Shown in pieces: positions 54,501-62,946 of a stretch of 64,000 nucleotides of DNA. The notes under the pieces were generated by a model. That model was given only the letters and a program-made list of their open reading frames with translations, was not told where the DNA came from and did not search any database. The stretch comes from Putridiphycobacter sp965230195 (GTDB taxonomy: Bacteria > Bacteroidota > Bacteroidia > Flavobacteriales_D > Crocinitomicaceae), in contig OZ245997.1 of the NCBI GenBank assembly GCA_965230195.1, positions 6,386,001-6,450,000 on the forward strand, written 5' to 3'. The first letter of the stretch is position 1, and each line of letters begins with the position of its first letter. The translations under genes were made by a program, and so were the position numbers.

Positions 54501-55488
54501 GACCGGTTCCGGTAGCATTAAATTTTGTAATACCTAAATCAACCTGACCTCCGCTAAAATTGCTGCTAAAGGCACCTGCACTTGTAGGGTACCCACTTCC
54601 AAATACGATTCCACCTGCAACCAGTTGATCATTAACATCAGGACAGGCAGTCATTCCCCAGTTATCAGAGGTGGCTCCGGTAAATGTTGAAAAGGCCAGC
54701 ACCGGATCAATAGTTAGTTCGTAATTATTTTGGTAACCTTTAGGAAAATCAAATGATACGGTATCACCAGACAGAACATAATTACAGATTACCTTTCGCT
54801 TTAAGCCGTTGATGGTTTGAAATGCTACAGGTTCACTTTCATAAAAATGACCCCTGCTGGTATAAACGTATAATTTACCATCAATTACTTTGATTGAATC
54901 CTGTCCGGAATAAAGAACTTTGTATTCATTTATATCTGCTGAAGGCTGAACAACAATGTCGTATTTTAAAGTTTGTTGATGTTGGTATAAGTTCAGGTTA
55001 ATACCGTTGTACAGGTCTACATAATTGATTTCATTATAAAGTTTAAGATTACTGACCCATTTAGTTGAGTCATTTCCAAGAAAATAATTCTCAACATGCG
55101 CTGAGGGAGATAATTCCTTATAAGAGTGGCCTGAATTTGAGTTTAGGAAAGTCGTTTTTACAGTGTGACCGCTAAATTTTGAAATTTCATCATGATCGTC
55201 ACCTTCGTGACTATCGTGATCATGGTCATCATGGTGGCCATGGTGCTCGTGGTGATCATCATCATGGTCGTCATCATGTTTGTGACGGTGCATTGCTTCA
55301 GACCCGTTATGAAAATAATAAGTGAATCCTTGTTGCTCAAGAAACAGTTCTCCGCCCGGTATTCCAATTTTGTAGTCAATATTACTGTGCCACTGTCCTT
55401 TATTTGGTTTAATCCAAATTTTATCCTGTCCCAAAACATTGAAACAGAACAGTACAAAAGTCGATATTATTATACTACTTCTAAGCAA
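51517..55488 (-). CDS. Large SBBP-repeat, PKD and T9SS type B surface protein
   Basis: The 1323-residue protein has a signal peptide (about 1-20, ending LGQ). A Asp/His-rich segment occupies residues 67-100 (34 residues, nearly all His, Asp, Glu or Gly). Residues about 270-770 form SBBP-type beta-propeller-like repeats (YSTFIGGSGSETPHSI, GTYVGGSGLESGNSI). A PKD domain follows (about 795-860, QWYFGDGDSSDV), then four Ig-like repeats with PDTxxCxG starts (850-1230). The C-terminus (YVPNVFTPDNNNFNN to GHVSLLK) is the gliding-motility-associated, type B T9SS sorting domain. Confidence 0.93.
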   Translation of the reverse strand: MLRSSIIISTFVLFCFNVLGQDKIWIKPNKGQWHSNIDYKIGIPGGELFLEQQGFTYYFHNGSEAMHRHKHDDDHDDDHHEHHGHHDDHDHDSHEGDDHDEISKFSGHTVKTTFLNSNSGHSYKELSPSAHVENYFLGNDSTKWVSNLKLYNEINYVDLYNGINLNLYQHQQTLKYDIVVQPSADINEYKVLYSGQDSIKVIDGKLYVYTSRGHFYESEPVAFQTINGLKRKVICNYVLSGDTVSFDFPKGYQNNYELTIDPVLAFSTFTGATSDNWGMTACPDVNDQLVAGGIVFGSGYPTSAGAFSSNFSGGQVDLGITKFNATGTGLVYSTFIGGSGSETPHSIIVNDQDELYIMGATSSQNFPVGVNGYQNFHMGGNTILVDGINFVGGTDIFVIRLNLNGSAITAGTFLGGSNNDGISNPNNTAAGSNIAFNYGDQLRGEIIVDQNSNVFITSTTGSSNFPTSGGFSTSLSGDQDAIVVKLNPTLSTLDFGTYVGGSGLESGNSIQLSSTGDIFTAGGTTSSNFPQTAGQYGPTFNGGTTDGYILKLEAPNYGNPKSTYLGTNGYDQSYFVQLDLQDKVYVYGQSDGNYPVSAGLYTNANSGQFIHKLSNDLTLSEWSSVFGAGTGEVEISPTAFLVSDCYEIYVAGWGGNVNSNNSNASSSTTNGLPTTFDAYQAVTSGSNFWLGLFTPDMASLKYATFMGNTAQVTGGDHVDGGTSRFNKAGKVYHAVCAACQGLNTGFPTTPGAFSTTNNSSNCNMAAFLFELSKIEAVLTTAVPVTCLPNATNFVNTSINGNTYQWYFGDGDSSDVFAPTHLYPGPGTYDVMLIVSDINGCYEPDTAYTEVTVEEPFYEAYSLEDTICPGTSVQVFATGGDSYAWGPPGLFDNPNIASPFATITTDTTLSVTIFNDCGQTVLDVQVYVFETFGEVGPDTAICVGNSVEISAEGGGSYSWSPGISLNDSTLSNPIATPAITTFYICDITTPDGCHVFDTLLVTVDQSIAIPNLIDEVTICQGDQIQIIANGSTSYNWTPAYNISATNIYNPYVYPEYTTYYYVGFTNACGVSHDSVLVNVNIVDVLARPDTTVCPGEPVLLWARSKKAESFLWNPTANVENPKTAQTITRPNIDTEYKVIVTDNFGCTNEAYCNVNVFDLQELKVSADVHHAVQGDLIPIWAEGDGNIQWVPPAFVTCPTCHETEVFPPVNTNFTAILTDENGCKIQDDVAIFYDPLIYVPNVFTPDNNNFNNVFKAVTQNVTDFEMTIYNRWGEVIFQSFDKESHWDGYYHGRKVQDGVYVWKIKYTDLNGVKGELIGHVSLLK

Positions 55489-55535
55489 TTATTTACGAAT
55501 ATTTTCCGGCCTGTGTTATAAGACGAAAATAAAGC

Positions 55536-56039
55536 CTAATTGGTTGTCTGGTTTTCATCTGTTTTAAGTTCCGGTAATTCAATCATATCTTTTATTACAA
55601 TACAGGTCGGATATCTTGACAATAACTCCTGCTTTAATTTTTCTGCTTCAAGTTTTGTTCGGAAATTACCGACCCTTACCCTGTAGTTGGGCGCCATATA
55701 ATCTAAATAGGCTTTGTGTTCACCATATGAGGATAAGAAACCAGCTTTTTGTCCCAAAGCAGCACTTTTGTTTTCGTTAAAGTAAATTTGGATTCTAAAA
55801 CCAACAATTCTTTCGTTTTCTATTGTCTCCTTGTTTTTTGAAACAAACTCGGTAATTTCATCTAAATCGTTACTGGCGTGTACAATTACTTTTCCCTTAA
55901 TTTCGGTATTAAAATCTAGTTTTTGAATACTGTCGGATCCATTAACACTGTCTTTTACAGGAGGAAATGTAAGTGTTTTATCCTGGGCATTGATTTGATA
56001 AGTTATTATTAATAAGAGTGTTACAAGAATGCTTTTCAT
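55536..56039 (-). CDS. SPOR-domain protein with signal peptide
   Basis: The 167-residue protein has a signal peptide (about 1-18, ending NAQ) and a C-terminal SPOR domain (about 80-155) with FRIQIYFNENKSAAL and YRVRVGNFRTKLEAEKL. SPOR domains bind denuded peptidoglycan glycans at division sites, so this is probably a periplasmic cell-wall-associated protein. It lies 47 bases upstream of the large T9SS gene on the same strand and has a candidate -7 box at 56055-56062. Confidence 0.88.
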   Translation of the reverse strand: MKSILVTLLLIITYQINAQDKTLTFPPVKDSVNGSDSIQKLDFNTEIKGKVIVHASNDLDEITEFVSKNKETIENERIVGFRIQIYFNENKSAALGQKAGFLSSYGEHKAYLDYMAPNYRVRVGNFRTKLEAEKLKQELLSRYPTCIVIKDMIELPELKTDENQTTN

Positions 56040-56054
56040 TAGTTTATTTTTTTA

Positions 56055-56062
56055 CAAATGTA
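56055..56062 (-). promoter_or_regulatory. Candidate -7 box of the SPOR gene
   Basis: On the minus strand TACATTTG matches TAnnTTTG and lies 15 bases upstream of the start codon. Confidence 0.4.
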
Positions 56063-56372
56063 CCCATTTTTATTCAACGTGCAGATTTCGTGCCACTAAA
56101 CCCAAATTGCGTGCTTAAAATCCATTCGGTTTTTGAAATTACTGCAAAACAAGGGGCTATCCATGATTTGATGATATAACAAAAGTGCCACCTGTCTTTA
56201 AATCGCTAAAACCTCCTATTTTTATTATGTGTCACAATCTTTCAGTACATAATTCAGATTAAAAATAATTGACTCAAAATCAAAGGGTATTAACCAAATG
56301 TGAAAGTTTCATAAATCCACCCTATTTAGAAGCATTCTAAATTGTATTCCAGTGAAGCAAAAAACTTTCCAA

Positions 56373-56406
56373 TTGTTAGCAAAAGATAGCTATTCTTGTA
56401 ATTTTG
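56373..56406 (+). promoter_or_regulatory. Promoter of the alternative complex III operon
   Basis: TTG (56373-56375), a 23-base spacer and TAATTTTG (56399-56406) fit the Bacteroidota pattern with a slightly long spacer. Expected leader about 44 bases to the actA start. Confidence 0.5.
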
Positions 56407-56456
56407 CCATCAATTAGGTAGAAAATACGAAATCAAAAAGAATTAATATTTCGCCA

Positions 56457-57791
56457 ATGAAATCATCAAAAAGATTAGAAATCAGAGGGTTAAAATCAGT
56501 TTTAGTTCTCGCCTTATTCTTCTTTTCAACAGGAAATTTAACCTTTGCAGCAGATGCAGAAAAAGGAGAAAAAGCATTTAAAGCGAACTGTGCTTCTTGT
56601 CACAAACCAGACAAAAAATTTATCGGACCTGCTCTACAGGGGGCATTGGGCAGATGGGAAGAAAACTCTTCTGTTGAGGGGCTTTACGAGTGGATTAAGA
56701 ATTCTCAGAATTATGCGAAGTCAAGTGGCGATTCGTATGCTAAGCAATTGATTGCCGACTATAACGGAAGTGTAATGGGACCTCAGGCAGTTTCTGATGA
56801 AGATATTGCAAACATTTTGGAATATGTAGATAATGTGCCTGTTAGGACCGACGATAAGAAAGATGATGAAGTTGTAGTTGATCCGGGTGAGCCTCAAGGT
56901 ACATCATCTTGGTTATGGTGGATTATTGGTGGATTATTAATCGTTGTGATTTTCGCTGTAGGTGGTGTTAACAGAGAGTTAACTAATGCCAGTTTAGACC
57001 AGGATGGTCAGCCAATCAGAACGGAGACATTTATGCAGTCTTCAAGAAGATGGTTATGGGAAAACTTTAACTATGTATTCTTCTTTGGGTTCATCATTAT
57101 GATTGGTGCTTTAACTTTAGGTTTTAGCGATTTAAATCAAATTGGTGTATTTGAAGATTATAAACCAGAGCAACCAATAAAGTATTCACATAAATTGCAT
57201 GCAGGTGATTTAGGAATTGACTGTAAGTACTGTCACAATTCTGTTGAGAAATCAAGAACTGCTGGAATTCCAACAGTAAACGTATGTATGAACTGTCATA
57301 AAGGTATTTCTGAAGGAAAAGAATATGGAACTAAGGAGATTCAAAAGATTTATGACGCAGCAGGATTCGACCCGGCTAATTTAGTGTATTCAGACAGTAC
57401 TAAGCCAATCAGATGGGTTAAGGTTCACAACTTACCTGATCACGTTTATTTCAATCACTCTCAACACGTAAAAGTTGGAGGATTAGATTGTATTCAATGT
57501 CATGGTGATATGAAGAAAGAGACTGTGGCAAGAGTAATGCCGATTGAGGAGTTGAATGCAATTGAGGAAAACAGAATCAAATTTACAAGACCAACCTTAA
57601 CAATGGGATGGTGTATTGAATGTCACGGTGAAAAAGAAATTGATATTAAATCTGCAGATGCAGGTTCTTATTACAATGAGATTCACAAAAGATTATTAAA
57701 CGATAAAGAAACTTATCAAAAGTATAAAGAAGATGGCAAAGTGTCAGTTGCAGAACTGGGTGGATGGGAATGTGCAAAATGTCATTATTAA
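56457..57791 (+). CDS. actA: Alternative complex III subunit ActA, multiheme cytochrome c
   Basis: The 444-residue protein has a signal peptide (ending TFA), an N-terminal monoheme cytochrome c domain (C45-A-S-C-H49), two membrane helices (about 150-172 and 205-222) and a C-terminal pentaheme region with CKYCH (256), CMNCH, CIQCH, CIECH and CAKCH, six heme motifs in all. The classic ActA is a pentaheme protein, so the N-terminal domain is an extra. It passes electrons within the quinol-oxidising complex. It is the first gene of the act operon. Confidence 0.95.
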   Translation: MKSSKRLEIRGLKSVLVLALFFFSTGNLTFAADAEKGEKAFKANCASCHKPDKKFIGPALQGALGRWEENSSVEGLYEWIKNSQNYAKSSGDSYAKQLIADYNGSVMGPQAVSDEDIANILEYVDNVPVRTDDKKDDEVVVDPGEPQGTSSWLWWIIGGLLIVVIFAVGGVNRELTNASLDQDGQPIRTETFMQSSRRWLWENFNYVFFFGFIIMIGALTLGFSDLNQIGVFEDYKPEQPIKYSHKLHAGDLGIDCKYCHNSVEKSRTAGIPTVNVCMNCHKGISEGKEYGTKEIQKIYDAAGFDPANLVYSDSTKPIRWVKVHNLPDHVYFNHSQHVKVGGLDCIQCHGDMKKETVARVMPIEELNAIEENRIKFTRPTLTMGWCIECHGEKEIDIKSADAGSYYNEIHKRLLNDKETYQKYKEDGKVSVAELGGWECAKCHY

Positions 57792-57814
57792 TTCTGAATT
57801 TAGGCTAATAGAAT

Positions 57815-60800
57815 ATGGGAACAAATAAAAAATATTGGAAAGGTCTCGAGGAATACCATCAAACGCCGGAGTTTTTGGAAAGATCAAAGAATGAATTTCC
57901 GGAAGAGTTGAGCGTAGATGAATTTCTGGCAAGTGAGAATTTGGAGGAAAGTTCTACGGGAAGAAGAGATTTCTTAAAGTTTTTAGGATTTAGTGTGGCT
58001 GCAGCTACATTAGCTGCATGTGAGGCACCGGTTGTTAAAGCGGTACCATATGTGGTAAAGCCTGAGCACGTTACGCCTGGTATGCCTACATGGTATGCTT
58101 CATCATATTATGATGGTTCTACTTTTGCTAATATTTTAGTAAAAACAAGAGAGGGTAGACCAATCTTTATTAAAGGAAATAAAGACATTAGTGCTTATTC
58201 CAAAAATCTTAATCCAAGAGTTGTTGCTTCCGTATTGTCTTTATACGATAGCGAAAGATTAAAAAACCCAACTGTTGGTGGTGAGAAGGCTGACTGGACA
58301 GTTATTGATGCTGATCTTAAGTCTAAATTAAAAGGAATTTCTGAAAAAGGAGGTAAAATTGTATTACTATCCGGAACAGAGATCAGCCCTTCAACAGGTT
58401 CGGTAATTGAGAAATTCAAAGCAAAATATAATCAAGGATCAGCTACGGAAGCAACTGAGGTTGTTGAGGGTGTTGAACCAATGCCAAGTAGCGCTGATGA
58501 TGTTGTAGAGCACATCAACTATGATGCAGTTTCTTATGATGGTATCAGAAAAGCAAATGAAGTGTCATTTGGAAAAGCTGTTATTCCTGATTATGATTTT
58601 ACAAAAGCAAAAGTAATTGTAAGTATTGCTGCTGACTTTTTAAATTCATGGTTAATGGCCAATGAATATTCAGCACAGTATGGTATGAGAAGAAATCCTG
58701 ATGGAGATTGGATGAGCAAACACTTCCAGTTTGAATCAAATATGTCAATGACAGGTTCAAATGCTGATGTAAGGGGTGCACTTAAGCCATCTCAACAAGG
58801 TGCTTTATTATCAGTACTACATAAAGAAATTGTTGGTTCGTCATTATCAGGTGTTGATACTTCGGTATTACCTGAAGGAATCATTGAAAAAGCTAAAGCG
58901 GCTGCAAAAGCGCTTAAGTCAAATAAAGGAAACAGTTTATTAGTTGCGGGATCAAACAATTCTGCTATCCAAACTGTTGTTAATGCTATCAATGTGGCAT
59001 TAAATAATTACAGTTCTACTATCAATTTAGCTAATGAGGTGAATTTATTCAACTCTGAAGATGATAAGATGGCTGATTTGGTAAAGAGAATGAATGCCGG
59101 TAAAGTAGATGCCATTATTATGTGGAATACTAACCCTGCTTATTCTTATGTTAATGCTGAAGCATTTAAAAGTGGTTTAGCTAAAGTACCGGTTTCTGTT
59201 GCTATTTCACAATTTGCTGATGAAACAGCTACAAATTGTAAATACAATGCTGCTGAAAACCACGCATTGGAATCTTGGAACGATTATAATCCTAAAAAGA
59301 ATACATACGCTGTTGCTCAACCAACTATCAGACCATTGTTTGATACAAGATCGGCAGCAGATTCATTGATGATTTGGGCTGGAATGGCTTCTCATCAGGG
59401 AAAAGATAGTAAGAACTACTATGAGTTGATTAAGGAAAACTGGAAAATGTACGGTTATCCTCAACAAACAACATTTAGCACGTTTGATGCTTATTGGAAT
59501 GATGTAGTACACAGCAGTCATTCTGTAGGTGAGGACCTGCCTGCTACTGCAATGGCCTTCCTTGGTAACATTCAAAGTGCAGCTAAAGAAATTGCAAAAA
59601 TTAAGTCGTCTGATTGGGAATTGACTTTATACCAAAAGTCTTCAATCGGTGACGGAACAATGGCAAGTAACCCATGGTTACAGGAAATGCCGGATTCTAT
59701 ATCAAAGGTAACATGGGATAACTACATTACTATGTCGCCTGCAGATATGAAAGATACTTATAGCACTGAACTTGGACAGGAAAGTCCGTCAACAGTAGCT
59801 AAAGTTACAATTGGTGAGCATACTGTTGAATTACCTGTATTCCCTCAGCCTGGTCAGGCACATGGGACGATTGGTATTGCATTAGGGTATGGTAGAGGAG
59901 CGAACGGAGAAAAAATTGGAAAAACAGCATACCAAACCGGAACTTACGGTAAGTTCTTAAAAGGAGATAACGGTGGTAAAGTAGCTATTGGTGCCAATTT
60001 ATACCCTGCCTTAAATGGTGATTTTGCTGTGTACAATGTAGCTGTTGAAAAAACGGATAAAGTTTACAATTTAGCCTGTACACAAACGCATAGCACAGTT
60101 ATGGGTAGAAACTCTATCGTAAAGGAAACGACGTTAGAGGGATACAAAACTAAAGATGCTTCGGCATACAATCATAAACATGTTTTACATTCAGGATGGA
60201 ACCATGATGAAAAACCGGTTTCAGAATTTAACTTATGGGATGATCACCCGGTAGAAAATGTAGGTCACAGATGGGCTATGACCATTGACCTTAATACATG
60301 TACCGGTTGTGGAACTTGTTTAATCGCTTGTCAGGCAGAAAATAATGTACCTGTTGTCGGTAAAGATGAAGTGCGACGAGGTAGAGAGATGCATTGGTTA
60401 AGATTAGACCGTTATTATGCATCAGATATTGAGCCTGCAGTTGGAACAAAAGGTGAAGGCTATAAAGAAGAAGGATTTGGTGGTTTACAGGAACCTTCTG
60501 ATAACCCTTCAGTTGTACATATGCCAATGTTATGTCAGCACTGTAACCACGCACCGTGTGAAACGGTTTGTCCGGTTGCTGCAACCACTCACTCTAATGA
60601 AGGGTTGAACATGATGGCTTACAACAGATGTATTGGTACCAGATATTGTGGAAATAACTGTCCTTATAAAGTAAGACGTTTTAACTGGTTTGATTACCCT
60701 TCTTACAAGAAATTTGTTGAGATTAACCCGGCTTCTGATGATTTAGGAAGAATGGTGTTAAATCCTGATGTTGTTGTTAGAACAAGAGGTGTAATGGAGA

Positions 60801-61189
60801 AATGTTCTTTCTGTGTTCAGGAAATTCAGGCTGGTAAATTAAAGGCTAAAAAAGAGGATAGACCATTAGTTGACGGAGATGTTAGTACAGCTTGTGCTGA
60901 TGCTTGTCCTGCTGATGCAATCCACTTTGGAGACTGGAATGATTTAACATCTAAAGTTCGTCACAGTTCTGAGGAGCCAAGAGCATATCAGGCATTGGAA
61001 GAAATAGGTGTGAAGCCAAATATTTGGTATAAAGTTAAAGTAAGGAATGAGGAGAATCCTGCATTAGATGCATTACAACATGCACACCATGCTGAGGATC
61101 ACGGACACGATAGTCACGGAGCTGACGATCATGGTCATGAAGCTGAAGGACACGAAGCAGATGCTCATCACAATGAGTCACACCATTAA
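57815..61189 (+). CDS. actB: Alternative complex III subunit ActB, molybdopterin/iron-sulfur protein
   Basis: The 1124-residue protein has an extended Tat-type N-terminus with TGRRDFLKF at residues 48-56 and a lipobox-like LAAC (C69). A molybdopterin-oxidoreductase-like domain (about 90-790) lacks obvious cofactor function, as in ActB of known complexes. The C-terminal ferredoxin domain has four cysteine clusters, beginning C829-x2-C832-x2-C835-x3-C839, with CQHC, CIGTRYCGNNC and CSFC/CADAC groups. The last 36 residues are a His/Asp/Glu-rich tail. It is the central electron-transfer subunit on the periplasmic side. Confidence 0.95.
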   Translation: MGTNKKYWKGLEEYHQTPEFLERSKNEFPEELSVDEFLASENLEESSTGRRDFLKFLGFSVAAATLAACEAPVVKAVPYVVKPEHVTPGMPTWYASSYYDGSTFANILVKTREGRPIFIKGNKDISAYSKNLNPRVVASVLSLYDSERLKNPTVGGEKADWTVIDADLKSKLKGISEKGGKIVLLSGTEISPSTGSVIEKFKAKYNQGSATEATEVVEGVEPMPSSADDVVEHINYDAVSYDGIRKANEVSFGKAVIPDYDFTKAKVIVSIAADFLNSWLMANEYSAQYGMRRNPDGDWMSKHFQFESNMSMTGSNADVRGALKPSQQGALLSVLHKEIVGSSLSGVDTSVLPEGIIEKAKAAAKALKSNKGNSLLVAGSNNSAIQTVVNAINVALNNYSSTINLANEVNLFNSEDDKMADLVKRMNAGKVDAIIMWNTNPAYSYVNAEAFKSGLAKVPVSVAISQFADETATNCKYNAAENHALESWNDYNPKKNTYAVAQPTIRPLFDTRSAADSLMIWAGMASHQGKDSKNYYELIKENWKMYGYPQQTTFSTFDAYWNDVVHSSHSVGEDLPATAMAFLGNIQSAAKEIAKIKSSDWELTLYQKSSIGDGTMASNPWLQEMPDSISKVTWDNYITMSPADMKDTYSTELGQESPSTVAKVTIGEHTVELPVFPQPGQAHGTIGIALGYGRGANGEKIGKTAYQTGTYGKFLKGDNGGKVAIGANLYPALNGDFAVYNVAVEKTDKVYNLACTQTHSTVMGRNSIVKETTLEGYKTKDASAYNHKHVLHSGWNHDEKPVSEFNLWDDHPVENVGHRWAMTIDLNTCTGCGTCLIACQAENNVPVVGKDEVRRGREMHWLRLDRYYASDIEPAVGTKGEGYKEEGFGGLQEPSDNPSVVHMPMLCQHCNHAPCETVCPVAATTHSNEGLNMMAYNRCIGTRYCGNNCPYKVRRFNWFDYPSYKKFVEINPASDDLGRMVLNPDVVVRTRGVMEKCSFCVQEIQAGKLKAKKEDRPLVDGDVSTACADACPADAIHFGDWNDLTSKVRHSSEEPRAYQALEEIGVKPNIWYKVKVRNEENPALDALQHAHHAEDHGHDSHGADDHGHEAEGHEADAHHNESHH

Positions 61190-61223
61190 TAATAAAATTA
61201 AGTTTTAATATAAACAAAGGATA

Positions 61224-62939
61224 ATGCATAAAGAATCAGCTATAAGAGAACCTTTAATACTTGGGCACAAAACTTACCATGATATTACAGAGGATGTATG
61301 TAGATCTATTGAGGGAAAAGCACCAAGAGCATGGTATATCATGTTTGGGATCGCCCTTTTGATAGGACTTTATGGGGTTGGATGTATCGTTTACCTTTTA
61401 GGTACCGGGATTGGAACATGGGGTTTGAACAAAACTGTTGAATGGGCATGGGATATCACCAACTTTGTTTGGTGGGTAGGTATCGGTCACGCCGGAACAC
61501 TAATCTCAGCCGTATTATTATTGTTCCGTCAAAAATGGAGAATGGCGATTAACCGTTCTTCTGAGGCCATGACAATTTTCGCAGTATTTATGGCCGGATT
61601 ATTCCCGTTAATTCACATGGGACGTTTATGGGTAGGATACTGGGTTTTACCTTTACCAAATCAATTTGGTTCTTTATGGGTAAACTTTAACTCACCATTA
61701 CTTTGGGATGTATTTGCAATCTCAACTTATTTATCCGTTTCTTTAGTATTCTGGTATATTGGTTTATTACCTGACTTTGCTACAATCCGTGACAGAGCTA
61801 AATCGCCTGTGGCTAAAAAAGCATATTCAATGTTGTCTTTTGGTTGGTCAGGAAGGGCAAAACACTGGAACAGATTTGAAATCGTTTCGTTGGTATTAGC
61901 CGGTTTAGCAACACCACTTGTATTCTCGGTACACTCTATTGTATCGTTTGACTTCGCCACATCAGTTATACCTGGATGGCATACCACTATTTTCCCGCCG
62001 TATTTCGTTGCCGGGGCGGTATTCTCAGGATTTGCAATGGTACAAACACTATTGTTAATCTTAAGAAAGGGAATGAAGCTTGAAGCTTATATCCATACCA
62101 AGCACGTTGAATATATGAATATCGTAATCATGGTAACCGGATCAATTGTAGGGGTTGCTTATTTAACGGAGTTATTTATTTCATGGTATTCAGGAGTGGA
62201 GTATGAAGCATATGCATTCTTAAACAGAGCAACAGGACCTTACTGGTGGGCTTATGCGTCAATGATGACCTGTAACGTAATTTCGCCACAATTAATGTGG
62301 TTCAAAAAATTAAGAACAAGTTTATTATTTACATTCTTTATTTCGATTGTTGTAAATATTGGGATGTGGTTTGAGCGTTTCGTAATTATCGTAACTTCAA
62401 TTCACCAGGATTACTTACCATCATCATGGAGTATGTTCTACCCAACCTGGACTGATATAGGTGTTTATATCGGAACAATTGGATTGTTCTTCGTATTTTA
62501 CCTTTTATATGCAAGATACTTCCCGGTATTAGCAATTTCTGAGGTGAAAACAATATTAAAATCTTCAGGAGAGTCTTACAAAAACGGATCTGCTGAAGTC
62601 CATACACCGGTTGTTGATACACCTGTTGAAAAAGTTGAGGCACCTGCTGTTGAAGCGAAATCATCAGATGAAGATAAATCAAGTAAAATATCTTCGTTAC
62701 TGGATAAAATTGGTGCAGTTGACGCTTCAGTTAAAGATGATTTAAAATTGATCTCAGGAGTGGGACCTAAATTAGAAGAAACTTTAAATGAAATTGGTAT
62801 TTTCTCATTTGAGCAAGTGAGCAAAATGACTAAAGCAGAATACGATTTACTGGATTCTATTACAGGATCGTTTCCTGGAAGAGCGGAGAGAGATGATTGG
62901 GCAGCTCAAGCTAAAGAATTAATGAACAAGAATAAATAA
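61224..62939 (+). CDS. actC: Alternative complex III subunit ActC (NrfD-like) with C-terminal helix-hairpin-helix domain
   Basis: The 571-residue protein has an NrfD/PsrC-type core of about ten membrane helices (residues about 40-445) that binds quinol. It is followed by a flexible Pro/Val/Ala/Glu/Ser linker (447-504) and a soluble domain of some 67 residues (505-571) with KLISGVGPKLEETLNEIG and PGRAERDDWAAQAKEL. The latter closely resembles the COG3743 helix-3-turn-helix domain fused to or beside complex I genes in Alphaproteobacteria. ActC is normally nearer 450-480 residues, so the domain is an addition. Confidence 0.93.
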   Translation: MHKESAIREPLILGHKTYHDITEDVCRSIEGKAPRAWYIMFGIALLIGLYGVGCIVYLLGTGIGTWGLNKTVEWAWDITNFVWWVGIGHAGTLISAVLLLFRQKWRMAINRSSEAMTIFAVFMAGLFPLIHMGRLWVGYWVLPLPNQFGSLWVNFNSPLLWDVFAISTYLSVSLVFWYIGLLPDFATIRDRAKSPVAKKAYSMLSFGWSGRAKHWNRFEIVSLVLAGLATPLVFSVHSIVSFDFATSVIPGWHTTIFPPYFVAGAVFSGFAMVQTLLLILRKGMKLEAYIHTKHVEYMNIVIMVTGSIVGVAYLTELFISWYSGVEYEAYAFLNRATGPYWWAYASMMTCNVISPQLMWFKKLRTSLLFTFFISIVVNIGMWFERFVIIVTSIHQDYLPSSWSMFYPTWTDIGVYIGTIGLFFVFYLLYARYFPVLAISEVKTILKSSGESYKNGSAEVHTPVVDTPVEKVEAPAVEAKSSDEDKSSKISSLLDKIGAVDASVKDDLKLISGVGPKLEETLNEIGIFSFEQVSKMTKAEYDLLDSITGSFPGRAERDDWAAQAKELMNKNK

Positions 62940-62946
62940 AAATAAC

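Larger units (their letters stand above)
56040..56456. other. Noncoding regulatory gap between SPOR gene and act operon
   Basis: 417 bases between divergent genes. It holds the candidate promoters at 56055 (minus) and 56373-56406 (plus). No other gene, repeat or RNA is evident. Confidence 0.6.

Noticed and set aside
55158..55521. ORFs on both strands opposite or out of frame with the His-rich segment
   Set aside because: They are shadows caused by the repetitive CAT/GAT codons. The 1323-residue frame has signal peptide, domains and a sorting signal.
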